A stretch of 64,000 nt of DNA. Origin: Kordiimonas pumila (GTDB lineage: Bacteria > Pseudomonadota > Alphaproteobacteria > Sphingomonadales > Kordiimonadaceae). Below are positions 27,329-36,833 of the stretch, piece after piece (the first letter of the stretch is position 1; each line of letters begins with the position of its first letter). Location: contig NZ_CP061205.1 in assembly GCF_015240255.1 (NCBI RefSeq), positions 2,563,501-2,627,500 on the forward strand, read 5' to 3'. The notes beneath the pieces are model-generated. The model saw only the letters and a list, made by a program, of their open reading frames with translations. It was not told the DNA's origin and did no database searches. Both the position numbers and the translations under genes were made by a program.

Positions 27329-28137
27329 GTGAGAAGCGCATGAATGGAAGGCAAAATGGCCTTTGTCGCTTCCATGCCTAAAACAATAAGTTCTTCTGCT
27401 TTTGTGAAATCCCCCATATCAATATGACCAATTTTAGGGGTGATAATAACTTCTGGCTTATACTGTTCTATCGCGGCTTGCCCGAGCGACTTTAGGGCCA
27501 AAGACCAGCCTGCCCTTGCGGTTTTAAGCACAACCATATTCTGGCGGCGCATTGTATCAGGGTCAAAGCCAAAGCGTTTTGCACGGCCAACATAATCACC
27601 CTGCAAATCAACAGCGATAACAACATCAGCCCCTAGGTCATACGCTGCTCCAATTGGAATTGGGTCAATCACACCGCCGTCTACCAAGCACATGGTTTCA
27701 GTTTTAACGGGGGGTAACACACCCGGCACAGCGGATGAAGCCCTAAGAGCTGTAACAATATCGCCGTCCTCCAGTACTATCTTAGTCCCGGTGTAAAGAT
27801 CTGCTGCAATCGCGGCAAAAGGCTTTTGTAATTGCTGGATGGTGCGAGTACCAAAATGCTCTCTCAGTTTGCGCTCAATTTTACCAGCGCCGATAAGGCT
27901 CCCCTTATTGAAGCCAAACTCACCAAGGGCAAGCATTTCCTTTAAGGAGATAGACCGCGCTATTTCTTCAAGATCATCAACCCTGTCGTCGGCAACACAG
28001 GCACCAACAATTGCACCAATACTGGTTCCTGCAACAGCTGAAATTGGTATATTTTCTTCTTCTAGTACCCTGATAACGCCGATATGAGCCCATCCAAGTC
28101 CTGCTCCGCCTCCCAGTGCAATGCCAATTCTTGCCAT
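27310..28137 (-). CDS. Patatin-like phospholipase (RssA/NTE family)
   Basis: The 275-residue patatin has oxyanion hole GGGAGLGWAHIG, nucleophile motif GTSIG and catalytic Asp in VDGGVIDPIP. All catalytic residues are present, so lipase or esterase activity is plausible. It is a soluble cytoplasmic form with no signal peptide. The stop codon is within the shared terminator hairpin. It lies downstream of ssb on the same strand, separated by the ssb terminator. Confidence 0.9.
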   Translation of the reverse strand: MARIGIALGGGAGLGWAHIGVIRVLEEENIPISAVAGTSIGAIVGACVADDRVDDLEEIARSISLKEMLALGEFGFNKGSLIGAGKIERKLREHFGTRTIQQLQKPFAAIAADLYTGTKIVLEDGDIVTALRASSAVPGVLPPVKTETMCLVDGGVIDPIPIGAAYDLGADVVIAVDLQGDYVGRAKRFGFDPDTMRRQNMVVLKTARAGWSLALKSLGQAAIEQYKPEVIITPKIGHIDMGDFTKAEELIVLGMEATKAILPSIHALLTKKSRA

Positions 28138-28199
28138 ACAATCTCCTTTAAATGTATGTGGGTTTTAGAAAGTCGTCTTACAAGATATGTAATTTAACT

Positions 28200-28226
28200 A
28201 AAAAAGGCCGGGAATTACCCGGCCTT
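28200..28226 (-). terminator. Rho-independent terminator of ssb
   Basis: On the minus strand AAGGCCGGG (28226-28218) pairs with CCCGGCCTT (28212-28204) over a 5-base loop, followed by a run of T (plus-strand A at 28200-28205). Confidence 0.88.
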
Positions 28227-28249
28227 AAGAAAGAAAGTTAATCTATATT

Positions 28250-28762
28250 TTAAAATGGAATTTCATCATCCAGATCTGCAGCACTACCGCCCATGCCGCC
28301 GCCGGAGGCTGGTGCCGAACCACCTTGGTTGCCGCCACTAAAGCCACTATCATAACCTGAATCACCGTATCCTGACTGGGAATCACCAAATCCGCCACCA
28401 GAACCACCTTCACGGCCATCAAGCATCGTTAGTTCACCGCGGAACTTTTGCAGAACAATCTCTGTCGTGTATTTCTCAACACCGCTCTGGTCTGTCCACT
28501 TACGGGTTTGCAACGCACCCTCAACATACACTTTAGAGCCTTTTTTCAGGTAGTTTTGAGCTACTTTGGCAATGTTTTCATTAAAAATCACCACCCGGTG
28601 CCACTCTGTACGCTCGCGGCGTTCACCCGATGAACGGTCGCGCCATGTTTCACTTGTCGCAATAGACAAGTTAACAACAGGCGAGCCATCATTCATCGTC
28701 CGCACTTCAGGGTCACGCCCCAGATTTCCAACTAAAATTACCTTATTGATGCTACCGGCCAT
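28250..28762 (-). CDS. ssb: Single-stranded DNA-binding protein
   Basis: The 170-residue SSB has an OB fold ([52 protein letters not shown]), a Gly/Ser-rich disordered linker and the acidic tip DLDDEIPF that binds partner proteins. It protects single-stranded DNA in replication and repair. The start is ATG 28762 (MAGSINKV) with a G-rich Shine-Dalgarno upstream. It lies near uvrA, as in other alphaproteobacteria; no LexA box is evident just upstream. Confidence 0.96.
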   Translation of the reverse strand: MAGSINKVILVGNLGRDPEVRTMNDGSPVVNLSIATSETWRDRSSGERRERTEWHRVVIFNENIAKVAQNYLKKGSKVYVEGALQTRKWTDQSGVEKYTTEIVLQKFRGELTMLDGREGGSGGGFGDSQSGYGDSGYDSGFSGGNQGGSAPASGGGMGGSAADLDDEIPF

Positions 28763-28879
28763 CAAAGCCCCCTTATTGAATACTAAACACCCCTACGGGC
28801 GTATCACAGTGACATTAAACTAACCACCCCAAAGCTGCAAAAATAATAAACAACTTGAAACTCTTTTAGCAAAACAGCC

Positions 28880-29284
28880 CTAATAAGCACCGCCCGCTTC
28901 ATATTGACGTGCCCCTTTTATGGGTTCAATACCTGCCATTCTTGTTCGTACATAAAGTTCATATACGGGCATAATATTGCTCACATCGTCAAATGTAGCA
29001 GTATTCACTGAAATTTCATCTGGAAACTCCAATCCCTCCCATGAAAGTGGAGAGCCACACTTTTCACAGAATCGCCGTATTGCCCGTTCACTGGATTTTG
29101 CGATGCCTTGTGGTTTTACAAGCCACCTGAAGGCGCCATGGTCAACCGTTGTAAAAATGGCGAAGGGTGCAGAAGAATGTTTTTGGCAATCACGGCAATG
29201 GCACGTACCTGTTTTACTGTCCGTTATATTGATTTCAAACCTCGCATGCCCGCACAAGCACCCCCCCGCCCTTAAATCCGCCAT
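28880..29284 (-). CDS. GFA (CENP-V/GFA) family zinc protein
   Basis: The 134-residue protein has the zinc-binding Cys pattern of the GFA fold: GGCLCGHARFEI, TCHCRDCQK and RRFCEKCGSPLSW. The founding member was described as activating formaldehyde-glutathione adducts, but most homologues are uncharacterised, so the substrate is unknown. It is divergent from uvrA; the perfect LexA box lies between them, nearer to this gene's start (about 20 bases) than to uvrA. Confidence 0.88.
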   Translation of the reverse strand: MADLRAGGCLCGHARFEINITDSKTGTCHCRDCQKHSSAPFAIFTTVDHGAFRWLVKPQGIAKSSERAIRRFCEKCGSPLSWEGLEFPDEISVNTATFDDVSNIMPVYELYVRTRMAGIEPIKGARQYEAGGAY

Positions 29285-29305
29285 TTGTATCTCCTATAAC
29301 AATTT

Positions 29306-29320
29306 GTTCTTTATTTGTTC
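29306..29320. promoter_or_regulatory. LexA (SOS) box upstream of uvrA
   Basis: GTTC (29306-29309), seven bases, GTTC (29317-29320): a perfect alphaproteobacterial LexA operator. It lies in the uvrA/GFA divergent promoter region. LexA control of uvrA is well established in the class. Confidence 0.88.
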
Positions 29321-29408
29321 CAAAAACCAATCTATTGTCAAGCAGCTTGAAAGCCCATACACAATTACCATCTGATAACAACACCAGCCTATTGTACATG
29401 AGGACCTG

Positions 29409-32273
29409 ATGCTGACACAAATTTCCGTTCGCGGCGCAAGAGAACATAACCTGAAGTCTGTCAATGTTGATATTCCCCGCGACAAGCTTGTGGTTATTAC
29501 CGGGCTATCAGGATCAGGGAAGTCGTCACTTGCCTTTGATACCATTTATGCTGAAGGACAGCGCCGTTATGTGGAATCGCTCAGTGCATATGCGCGCCAA
29601 TTTTTGGAATTGATGCAAAAACCAGATGTTGACCACATTGAAGGCTTGTCGCCCGCTATATCTATTGAGCAAAAAACTACCAGTAAAAACCCGCGCTCAA
29701 CTGTCGGCACCGTTACAGAAATATATGACTATATGCGGCTTTTATGGGCCCGTATCGGCGTACCCTATTCCCCGGCAACCGGTCTGCCTATCGAAAGCCA
29801 GACTATTAGCCAAATGGTTGACCGCATTATAACAATGCCAGAAGGAACGCGCCTTTATGTACTTGCGCCAATTGTGAGAGGCAGAAAGGGCGAGTTTCGC
29901 AAGGAATTTGCAGACCTGCAAAAGCGTGGCTTTCAGCGTATCAAAGTAAACGGCGAATTTTATCTTATTGAAGAAGCCCCTACCCTTGATAAAAAATATA
30001 AACACGAAATTGATGTTGTAGTAGACAGGCTTATCCTGAAACAAGGAATAGACCAGCGCCTTGCCGAAAGTATTGAAACGGCACTTGAGCTTGCAGATGG
30101 TTTACTGGTTATTGAAGAAGCCAATAAAGAAAACGATACGGACGCTAAAAGGCATTTAATGTCTGCTAAATTTGCGTGCCCCGTTTCAGGTTTTACAATT
30201 GAAGAAATTGAACCTCGGTTGTTTTCCTTTAATAACCCGTTTGGGGCTTGCCCAAACTGTGATGGTCTTGGCGAAAAGTTATATTTCAACCCAGAACTAG
30301 TTGTTCCTGATACATCTAAAACTATCCGCGACGGTGCGTTAGCGGCTTGGGCTAATAAGGCGAACAATCCTTCCCCTTTTTACTTTCAGGCCCTTGATGC
30401 TGTCGCAAAACATTATGATGTATCTCTGGACACAGCATGGGAAAAATTGCCGGAGGCGGCACAAAAAGCTTTTTTGTTTGGCACAGGTGCCAAGCCAGTT
30501 GCGATCATATATGCTGACGGCAAACGCAAGTTTGAAGTAAACAAACCTTTTGAAGGTGTTTTAAACAATATAGAAAGACGTTGGCGCGAAACTGATTCAA
30601 ACTGGATGCGAGAAGAACTATCCAAATATCAATCATCAACAGAATGCACAGTGTGCCATGGCATGCGCCTGAAGCCTGAAGCCCTCGCCGTAAAAATTCA
30701 TGAATGCCATGTTGGGCAAATTACCGAGCTATCCATTAAAGCTGCTCATGAATGGTTTACACAGTTACCAGAAAATTTAAGCGAAAAACAAAATGCTATT
30801 GCAGAAAAAGTTCTGCGTGAAATTCAAGAGCGCCTCGGTTTTCTTGTTAATGTTGGACTTTCATATCTTAGCTTAAGCCGTTCTTCTAGAACACTTTCTG
30901 GTGGCGAAAGTCAACGCATTCGCCTTGCTTCTCAAATCGGATCAGGCTTAACGGGCGTTTTATATGTGCTTGATGAGCCCTCTATCGGTTTGCACCAGCG
31001 CGATAATGACCGCCTGTTAGAGACCCTCAAAAACCTGCGTGATATTGGTAACACTGTTATTGTTGTTGAGCATGATGAAGATGCCATTAGAATAGCAGAC
31101 TATGTGATAGATATGGGGCCTGGCGCAGGAGAGCATGGAGGGCAGATTGTTGCTGAAGGCTCGCCCGACGCTATTATGGCCTCAGAAAAAAGCTTAACGG
31201 GCCAATATTTAACTGGCAAACGCTCGGTTCCAATACCCGCGACCCGAAGGCCTGGTCACAAAAAGAAATTTTTAACAGTTAACGGCGCATCCGCTAATAA
31301 CTTAAAAAATGTAAGTGGCACCATTCCCCTTGGCACTCTCACCTGCATTACAGGTGTTTCAGGGTCAGGGAAATCAACCTTTACCATAGAAACACTATAT
31401 AAGGCAGTTGCAAAACACCTAAACGGATCTCGTGTGGTTCCTGGTGCATATAGCTCAATTGAAGGCCTGGAACATTTAGACAAAATTGTTGATATTGATC
31501 AAAGCCCTATTGGTCGCACACCCCGTTCTAACCCAGCCACTTATACAGGGGCATTCTCCCCTATCCGTGACTGGTTTGCCGGCCTGCCAGAGGCACAAGC
31601 CCGTGGTTACAAAGCTGGGCGCTTCTCTTTCAACGTAAAAGGCGGCCGGTGCGAGGCCTGCAAAGGTGACGGTGTTTTAAAAATTGAAATGCACTTCCTG
31701 CCTGATGTTTATGTCGAATGTGATCAGTGTAAAGGTAAACGCTATAATCGCGAAACTTTAGAGGTACGCTACAAAGACATGTCAATTGCCAATGTACTAG
31801 ATATGACTGTAGAAGCAGGTGTTAAATTCTTTAAAGCAGTCCCTGCTATACGAACCAAACTTGAAATGCTCGAAAAAGTTGGTCTTGGTTATATTCGCAT
31901 TGGCCAACAAGCCACAACGCTATCAGGCGGTGAAGCCCAGCGCGTAAAGCTGGCGAAAGAGCTTGCAAAACGCTCCACAGGCAAAACCCTTTATATACTT
32001 GATGAACCCACAACAGGGCTTCACTTTGAAGATGTCAGAAAATTAATGGAGGTTTTACAGGCGCTGGTTGAACAGGGAAACACAGTTATTGTTATCGAAC
32101 ATAATCTTGAAGTGATAAAAACTGCAGATTGGATACTTGATCTAGGGCCTGACGGCGGCGACGGCGGCGGTGAAATTGTTGCTTTTGGCACACCCGAAGA
32201 TATCGCAGAGAACAAAAAGAGCTATACAGGGCAATACCTTGCACCAATATTGTCGCGGCAAGCAGCGGAATAA
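29409..32273 (+). CDS. uvrA: UvrABC excinuclease subunit A
   Basis: The 954-residue damage-recognition ATPase of nucleotide excision repair has two ABC ATPase modules (Walker [13 protein letters not shown] and [12 protein letters not shown]; signatures [12 protein letters not shown] and [12 protein letters not shown]) and zinc fingers (CPVSGF...[16 protein letters not shown]...CDQCKGKR). The start is ATG 29409 with GAGGA upstream. The SOS box 90 bases upstream indicates LexA control. Confidence 0.97.
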   Translation: MLTQISVRGAREHNLKSVNVDIPRDKLVVITGLSGSGKSSLAFDTIYAEGQRRYVESLSAYARQFLELMQKPDVDHIEGLSPAISIEQKTTSKNPRSTVGTVTEIYDYMRLLWARIGVPYSPATGLPIESQTISQMVDRIITMPEGTRLYVLAPIVRGRKGEFRKEFADLQKRGFQRIKVNGEFYLIEEAPTLDKKYKHEIDVVVDRLILKQGIDQRLAESIETALELADGLLVIEEANKENDTDAKRHLMSAKFACPVSGFTIEEIEPRLFSFNNPFGACPNCDGLGEKLYFNPELVVPDTSKTIRDGALAAWANKANNPSPFYFQALDAVAKHYDVSLDTAWEKLPEAAQKAFLFGTGAKPVAIIYADGKRKFEVNKPFEGVLNNIERRWRETDSNWMREELSKYQSSTECTVCHGMRLKPEALAVKIHECHVGQITELSIKAAHEWFTQLPENLSEKQNAIAEKVLREIQERLGFLVNVGLSYLSLSRSSRTLSGGESQRIRLASQIGSGLTGVLYVLDEPSIGLHQRDNDRLLETLKNLRDIGNTVIVVEHDEDAIRIADYVIDMGPGAGEHGGQIVAEGSPDAIMASEKSLTGQYLTGKRSVPIPATRRPGHKKKFLTVNGASANNLKNVSGTIPLGTLTCITGVSGSGKSTFTIETLYKAVAKHLNGSRVVPGAYSSIEGLEHLDKIVDIDQSPIGRTPRSNPATYTGAFSPIRDWFAGLPEAQARGYKAGRFSFNVKGGRCEACKGDGVLKIEMHFLPDVYVECDQCKGKRYNRETLEVRYKDMSIANVLDMTVEAGVKFFKAVPAIRTKLEMLEKVGLGYIRIGQQATTLSGGEAQRVKLAKELAKRSTGKTLYILDEPTTGLHFEDVRKLMEVLQALVEQGNTVIVIEHNLEVIKTADWILDLGPDGGDGGGEIVAFGTPEDIAENKKSYTGQYLAPILSRQAAE

Positions 32274-32395
32274 TACATATTAACCCGCTCTCATTTTATC
32301 GTACAGCCTCTGTTCATAATTTTGGCATTATCTTTGATTACTAAGCTAATAAATGCCGTAAGTTTGAAAAGATAAACCAAAGAAGTGGGCACAAA

Positions 32396-34012
32396 ATGAA
32401 GAATAAACACCTTGCACGTTTTCTAGCTGGAAGCATCCTTGCCGGTTTTCCGGCCCTGCAAGCGGATGAGTTTTTACTTGATGCACCGATAACAAATGTA
32501 ATGGTGTACCAAAATGGCGGCGCAATGATTACGCGCACAGCAACAATAACCATACCCGCTGGGCAGCATGATCTTGTTCTAAAAAACTTGCCAGACAGCC
32601 TCATAGACACTGATGTCCCACCCAGTGCTCATGTGACAGGTGGTAAGTCATCCCTAAAAGGCGTTAGGTATGATAGCCAGCCAGAAGCTGCTGCAGCATC
32701 TGATTTACAAAAAAAAATACAGGATGAAATTGACGCAGTTAATAGCAAAATAGCCGATGCACATAGCCGTATATCCGTAATCCAAATGCAATTGGACTTT
32801 CTTCGCTCAATGGGTGACACAAGAGATCATAAGTCTTCTGGCACAGCGATGAACTTTGCTGACATACAAAAGGCTATGGAATTTGTTGGCGAAACAGCCA
32901 GCAAATTAATGCAAAAAATTCAAGTAGATCAACGCGGTATCACCCTGCTTGAGCAAGAGCGCGCTGCACTTGAAAGAGAAATGACAAGAAGTGGCACAAA
33001 AAGACAAGACAATACCCAAGGTATATTTACTGTTGTGTCCCCCGCTACGCAGGATTTGCAATTTAGCTTTAACTATTTTGTAAATGACGCAGGATGGATG
33101 ATGAATGTTGCAGCAAGTCTTGATAGTGAAGACCAAAAGCTCACACTTGAAACCACAGCTGATATCGAACAAACGACAGGTGAAAGCTGGGATTCAGTTA
33201 ACCTGTCTCTTACTAACACACAGTTTAACACCTACATAGGTGGTATAAACCTTAATTCCGAATTTTTGAACCTGACAGAGACCCCTCAGGCTATGCGCTA
33301 TGCTGCACAGGATATGGCCAAAGCAACCCGTGCACCAATGGCAGAAGCAATAACTGTTACTGGGGGCAGATCAGTTGAAACAGGCTATAATCGATTATAT
33401 GAAATTACAGGCAGCACGACAATTCCTGCCGACAGCAGTTCACATAAAGTATTGGTCTCTTCCATAACGGCACCGGCCAAAATTGTTACGCGCGCTGTTC
33501 CCAAAAACAATGCAACGGCTTATGTTTTTGCTGATATCACGCTAAAAGACTTTGAAAGTTTACGAAATGTGAACGCAACCCTTATGCGTGATGGCCAATA
33601 TGTAGGCACAGGCACTTGGCCAAACCTTGAAAGCAACACAGCACTTGAATTGCCGTTTGGCCGCGATGAAAATGTAGCTATCGAATATATTGAACAAGCG
33701 CCAGCAGACGGTGATACCGGCTTTATTAATAAGCGTAATGTTGAGGAAAAACATTATATTATCAAAGTCACCAATCATAACACGCGCGCAACAACGGTTG
33801 AAATATTTGATCAATATCCCGTTTCAGGTCATGAAGATATTAAAGTAACTCCCCTTAAAGGGGCAACAGAACCAAATGTAAAAAATAATAAAGATCAGCC
33901 CGGAGTTATTAGTTGGCACAAAACACTCAAGCCTGGTGAAGAATGGACTATTAAACATGAGTACCGGGTAGAGTATCCGTCAGACAAATACCTAACAAAA
34001 CGCTGGCAATAA
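32396..34012 (+). CDS. DUF4139 / MuiA-family exported protein
   Basis: The 538-residue protein begins with a signal peptide (residues about 1-23). An N-terminal DUF4140-like beta domain (APITNVMVYQNGGAMITRTA) is followed by a coiled coil (about residues 100-200) and a C-terminal DUF4139 domain (LSLTNTQFNTYIGG to EYRVEYPSDK). Members are called mucoidy inhibitor A-like in databases; biochemical function is unknown. It is periplasmic or surface-exposed. Some family members carry LPXTG or outer-membrane anchors, but none is seen here. Confidence 0.82.
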   Translation: MKNKHLARFLAGSILAGFPALQADEFLLDAPITNVMVYQNGGAMITRTATITIPAGQHDLVLKNLPDSLIDTDVPPSAHVTGGKSSLKGVRYDSQPEAAAASDLQKKIQDEIDAVNSKIADAHSRISVIQMQLDFLRSMGDTRDHKSSGTAMNFADIQKAMEFVGETASKLMQKIQVDQRGITLLEQERAALEREMTRSGTKRQDNTQGIFTVVSPATQDLQFSFNYFVNDAGWMMNVAASLDSEDQKLTLETTADIEQTTGESWDSVNLSLTNTQFNTYIGGINLNSEFLNLTETPQAMRYAAQDMAKATRAPMAEAITVTGGRSVETGYNRLYEITGSTTIPADSSSHKVLVSSITAPAKIVTRAVPKNNATAYVFADITLKDFESLRNVNATLMRDGQYVGTGTWPNLESNTALELPFGRDENVAIEYIEQAPADGDTGFINKRNVEEKHYIIKVTNHNTRATTVEIFDQYPVSGHEDIKVTPLKGATEPNVKNNKDQPGVISWHKTLKPGEEWTIKHEYRVEYPSDKYLTKRWQ

Positions 34013-34072
34013 AATCTAAGCCACAATTCCTTCTTGGACTTGCCTATAGCCTCCATGCAGTTTAGAGTTTCT

Positions 34073-34097
34073 AAACCCTGAGATACTCTCAGGGTTT
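34073..34097. terminator. Strong 11-bp hairpin after the DUF4139 gene
   Basis: AAACCCTGAGA (34073-34083), loop TAC, TCTCAGGGTTT (34087-34097) form a perfect inverted repeat. It is followed by only three T, so it may be a terminator or an RNA 3'-end stabiliser. Confidence 0.55.
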
Positions 34098-34126
34098 ACC
34101 GTCAACGCCAACATGACGGATACTGT

Positions 34127-34996
34127 ATGGTTATAGGTGTCGCATGCTCTCATATTATTTGGTACCGTTTTTGGCGGCTGTATGCGTGTGAAACATTTCC
34201 AGCCTTCTGGATAGCCCTGTTATTGAATCTTGCTACATTTGCGATTGCCCCAGCAAATGCAAAGGAGCCCCTGCGCCTTGCAACTCGTATTGATCTACCG
34301 CCGTATGTTATGAACACCGCAACAAATGGCATTGAAGTAGATATCATTAAAGAAATTTTCAGAGAATTTGACCAAGATATCATTTTTATACAAATGCCCC
34401 GTATTAGAATGATACAAATGTTCGATGATAGCAAAATAGACGGTATTTTAACACAAAACAGCCAAGCATCGAACGTAGGCTGTGTAACAAACTGGTACCT
34501 TTTTCATCAAAATTTTGCCTTTAGCCTTGCTGAAAACAATTTTCTTATTGACAATCTTTCAGACCTTCAAAACTATTCTATAGTTTCGTTTGATGGCGCC
34601 AAAAAATACCTTGGTTCTGATTTTACGAATGCGGTAAAAGAAAACCCCCGCTATTTGGAATCTTCAGATCAATCTGTACACATTGAATTACTGTACAAGA
34701 AGCGCTTTGATGTCGTTGTTGGTGATGAGTGGGTTTTTTGGTATATTCAAAAAAAATATCAAGAAAAATCCGGTGTTTTCAAACAACTAAATGCCCATCA
34801 CATTCTGCCGCCTTCGCTATATTCTGCACGATTTCAAGATCCAGCAATATGCAGTTTCTTTGACCAAGCCTTAGCTATGATGCGTAAAAGTGGCAGATAC
34901 GATGAGATCGAGCGAAAATATCACGAGCAAATTTTAAGCAAAGATCAACCGCGAGCAACGCTTCCTTGGTCTCCCCAAAACTCAATAGTCAATTAA
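34127..34996 (+). CDS. Solitary periplasmic solute-binding protein (SBP_bac_3-like)
   Basis: A signal peptide (ending near ANAKEP, about residue 46) precedes a domain like bacterial extracellular solute-binding family 3: LRLATRIDLPPYVMN, then EVDIIKEIFREFDQDI, and a second lobe with VVVGDEWVFWYIQ. No permease or ATPase gene is adjacent, so it may serve a distant transporter or a sensor. The 289-residue length includes a long N-terminal lead that could be trimmed by a later start. It ends 8 bases inside the convergent M28-like gene. The ligand is unknown; an amino acid or amine is a family-based guess. Confidence 0.78.
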   Translation: MVIGVACSHIIWYRFWRLYACETFPAFWIALLLNLATFAIAPANAKEPLRLATRIDLPPYVMNTATNGIEVDIIKEIFREFDQDIIFIQMPRIRMIQMFDDSKIDGILTQNSQASNVGCVTNWYLFHQNFAFSLAENNFLIDNLSDLQNYSIVSFDGAKKYLGSDFTNAVKENPRYLESSDQSVHIELLYKKRFDVVVGDEWVFWYIQKKYQEKSGVFKQLNAHHILPPSLYSARFQDPAICSFFDQALAMMRKSGRYDEIERKYHEQILSKDQPRATLPWSPQNSIVN

Positions 34997-36092
34997 TATC
35001 AATTTTCGCCACAAGTTTTTCTGTCAACACCACAGCTTTCTCAGCCGCCATTTCTTCAGAAATACTATTACCAGAAGCTGTTTCTGATGTGAGTGTTAAT
35101 GAAGGTATCGATGCACGGTAAAAATAAACCGTTTCAAAGTTTACAAAAGACTTTGTTTGCGGCTTGACAGTCACAAACCTATGATCCTGATAGGGGATTT
35201 CTGCTACTAATTTACTCAAAACATTGGAATATAATACAGGCGTGAGCGTACCACTTCGTAAATTATACCCAAGGTTATTAGTAGTCAAGGCATCAAAGTT
35301 GATAACAAACACACTTTTAAAATGCCAATTTTCCTTGTGCTGCCTAATATAATGGGCCACACCACTAAAAGCCTGCTCATGGCCTGTTGTTATGAGGAGC
35401 CGCACCTCTGCATTTTTAGGTAAGGTATGCCAAAATTTACTTGCAGCTACCGTAGCAGCAGCAACGCCCAGATCATTATTTTCTTCTTTGGCCTGCAGCA
35501 CAGGAATAAATTCAGCACATAGCCTGCACAATACAATAGCTGATAAAAATGCTAAGCCAAAAAATGAAAGATTATAACCAATAATGTTTAAGATAGGCAC
35601 TAAAACGCAACTGGCAATCACAGCAATAGTCAGGTAATTTACATACTTACGGTATATATCGTTTTCCTGTTGATCCCACAGTAAGCATTTTTTTGTGTCA
35701 AGATGTGCCATTAAAATATATAGGCCCTGCCCTGCACCTTTACTGGCAGAGATATTGGCGGTCAGCTTTTTAGGCAAAACCCACACCAAAGGATGTGCCC
35801 GGCCATCAAGATGCAACAAATAACTAATCCAGAAAAATAGTCCTGACAGCAAGGCTATATAGGGCATATATGATGACACCCAAAGTGTAAGAACTACCCC
35901 AATACTGATCATGCCTAATAAGGCCTGATTGCTAACCGGGCACCAGAATGCTTCCTCAACAATAGTAACATCAGTCTGGCTTTCAAGAAGGGTAACCATG
36001 CTTTCTCGAGCCAGCATTTCATCTTCTGAACCAGACGTACGTACAGGCCATTCTGACAGAATTTTGAGAATTTCATTACATCGTAGAAACAT
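34989..36092 (-). CDS. Integral-membrane M28-peptidase-like protein with altered catalytic site
   Basis: The 367-residue protein has at least four membrane spans, two near residues 58-95 and two near 150-192, splitting an M28 aminopeptidase-like fold. Seen motifs: AHLD (His130, Asp132), ENNDLGVAAA (Asp207), TTGHEQAFSG and VINFDALTT. In active M28 enzymes the Glu-Glu pair supplies the catalytic base; here it reads His238-Glu239, and I find no final ligand His near the C terminus. It may be an inactive or changed enzyme. It stands alone and converges on the solute-binding gene. Confidence 0.65.
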   Translation of the reverse strand: MFLRCNEILKILSEWPVRTSGSEDEMLARESMVTLLESQTDVTIVEEAFWCPVSNQALLGMISIGVVLTLWVSSYMPYIALLSGLFFWISYLLHLDGRAHPLVWVLPKKLTANISASKGAGQGLYILMAHLDTKKCLLWDQQENDIYRKYVNYLTIAVIASCVLVPILNIIGYNLSFFGLAFLSAIVLCRLCAEFIPVLQAKEENNDLGVAAATVAASKFWHTLPKNAEVRLLITTGHEQAFSGVAHYIRQHKENWHFKSVFVINFDALTTNNLGYNLRSGTLTPVLYSNVLSKLVAEIPYQDHRFVTVKPQTKSFVNFETVYFYRASIPSLTLTSETASGNSISEEMAAEKAVVLTEKLVAKIDIN

Positions 36093-36278
36093 AACACACT
36101 CGAAAAAGATAAATAAAATAAGGGAATAGCTTTCACCTCAAGTATAAAGCCGATATCAGTAAGCACCTCCTGCCCATATCCTACCCTCAGATAATGTCCC
36201 AATCACCAAAGTCTGATCATGAAAATATCAGACATACCCGAAATACTTGGTTTTCACCCATCAAATACATAGCAGCCC

Positions 36279-36294
36279 TAACGGCCAGCCGTTA
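36279..36294. promoter_or_regulatory. 16-bp near-palindrome upstream of the exported oxidoreductase operon, possible operator
   Basis: TAACGGC-CA-GCCGTTA: two perfect 7-base half-sites separated by CA, 70 bases before the first gene of the 36364 operon. The size and symmetry suit a dimeric helix-turn-helix regulator. No regulator gene is adjacent. The rest of the 271-base gap (36093-36363) shows nothing else beyond the strong AGGAGGG before the operon start. Confidence 0.4.
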
Positions 36295-36363
36295 CTTTTA
36301 ACAAGAAAGTATCAAGCTTTCCACTAAGTTGCCTTGTTAAAAAGACATATTTAGGAGGGTCTC

Positions 36364-36831
36364 ATGAAACCAATATATCTACTGTGCACACTCTTTATAG
36401 CGGCTCTTACTCATCAACAGACAGCTATCGCCGATGATGGGAAGCCATGGCCTGAAGCAGAGTTTGAAGTCTTCAAAATGGCGCCAGGCAAGCTAGAAAG
36501 CTTCATACGCACATTAGAAAAATGGGATCAGGTCTCAGCAGTAGGTGGGCAACCTCCTACGCAGATGTTCCTTCATGAACACGGCGGTGACTGGGATGTG
36601 CTTTTATTCAAACCATATCCTAAAACACCCATCACCCCAGATCAACAAGCTGCCATGACAGCAAAGGCCGAGGAGTTGAATCTGAAGACGGGTCTCGCGT
36701 TTTTCATTGAAGTGCGAAAAAATGTAGCATGGCACACAGAAAGTAAGGCGCGTGGCCCAGTCTCTGCGGCTCAGTGGATTGAGCGGCTTGATACATGGCG
36801 GACAGAGCACCCTGAAGCAGCCAAGGAGTAA
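36364..36831 (+). CDS. Small exported protein of unknown function, first gene of the operon
   Basis: The 155-residue product has a cleavable signal peptide (about residues 1-23, ending near AIADDG). The mature part (AEFEVFKMAPGKLESFIRTL, then MFLHEHGGDWDVLLFKPY) has an alternating strand-helix look that could be a small ferredoxin-like dimeric barrel of the NIPSNAP/EthD kind; that is a weak resemblance. AGGAGGG precedes the ATG, so it should be well translated. The next gene begins 2 bases after its stop, so they are tightly coupled. Confidence 0.75.
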   Translation: MKPIYLLCTLFIAALTHQQTAIADDGKPWPEAEFEVFKMAPGKLESFIRTLEKWDQVSAVGGQPPTQMFLHEHGGDWDVLLFKPYPKTPITPDQQAAMTAKAEELNLKTGLAFFIEVRKNVAWHTESKARGPVSAAQWIERLDTWRTEHPEAAKE

Positions 36832-36833
36832 CA

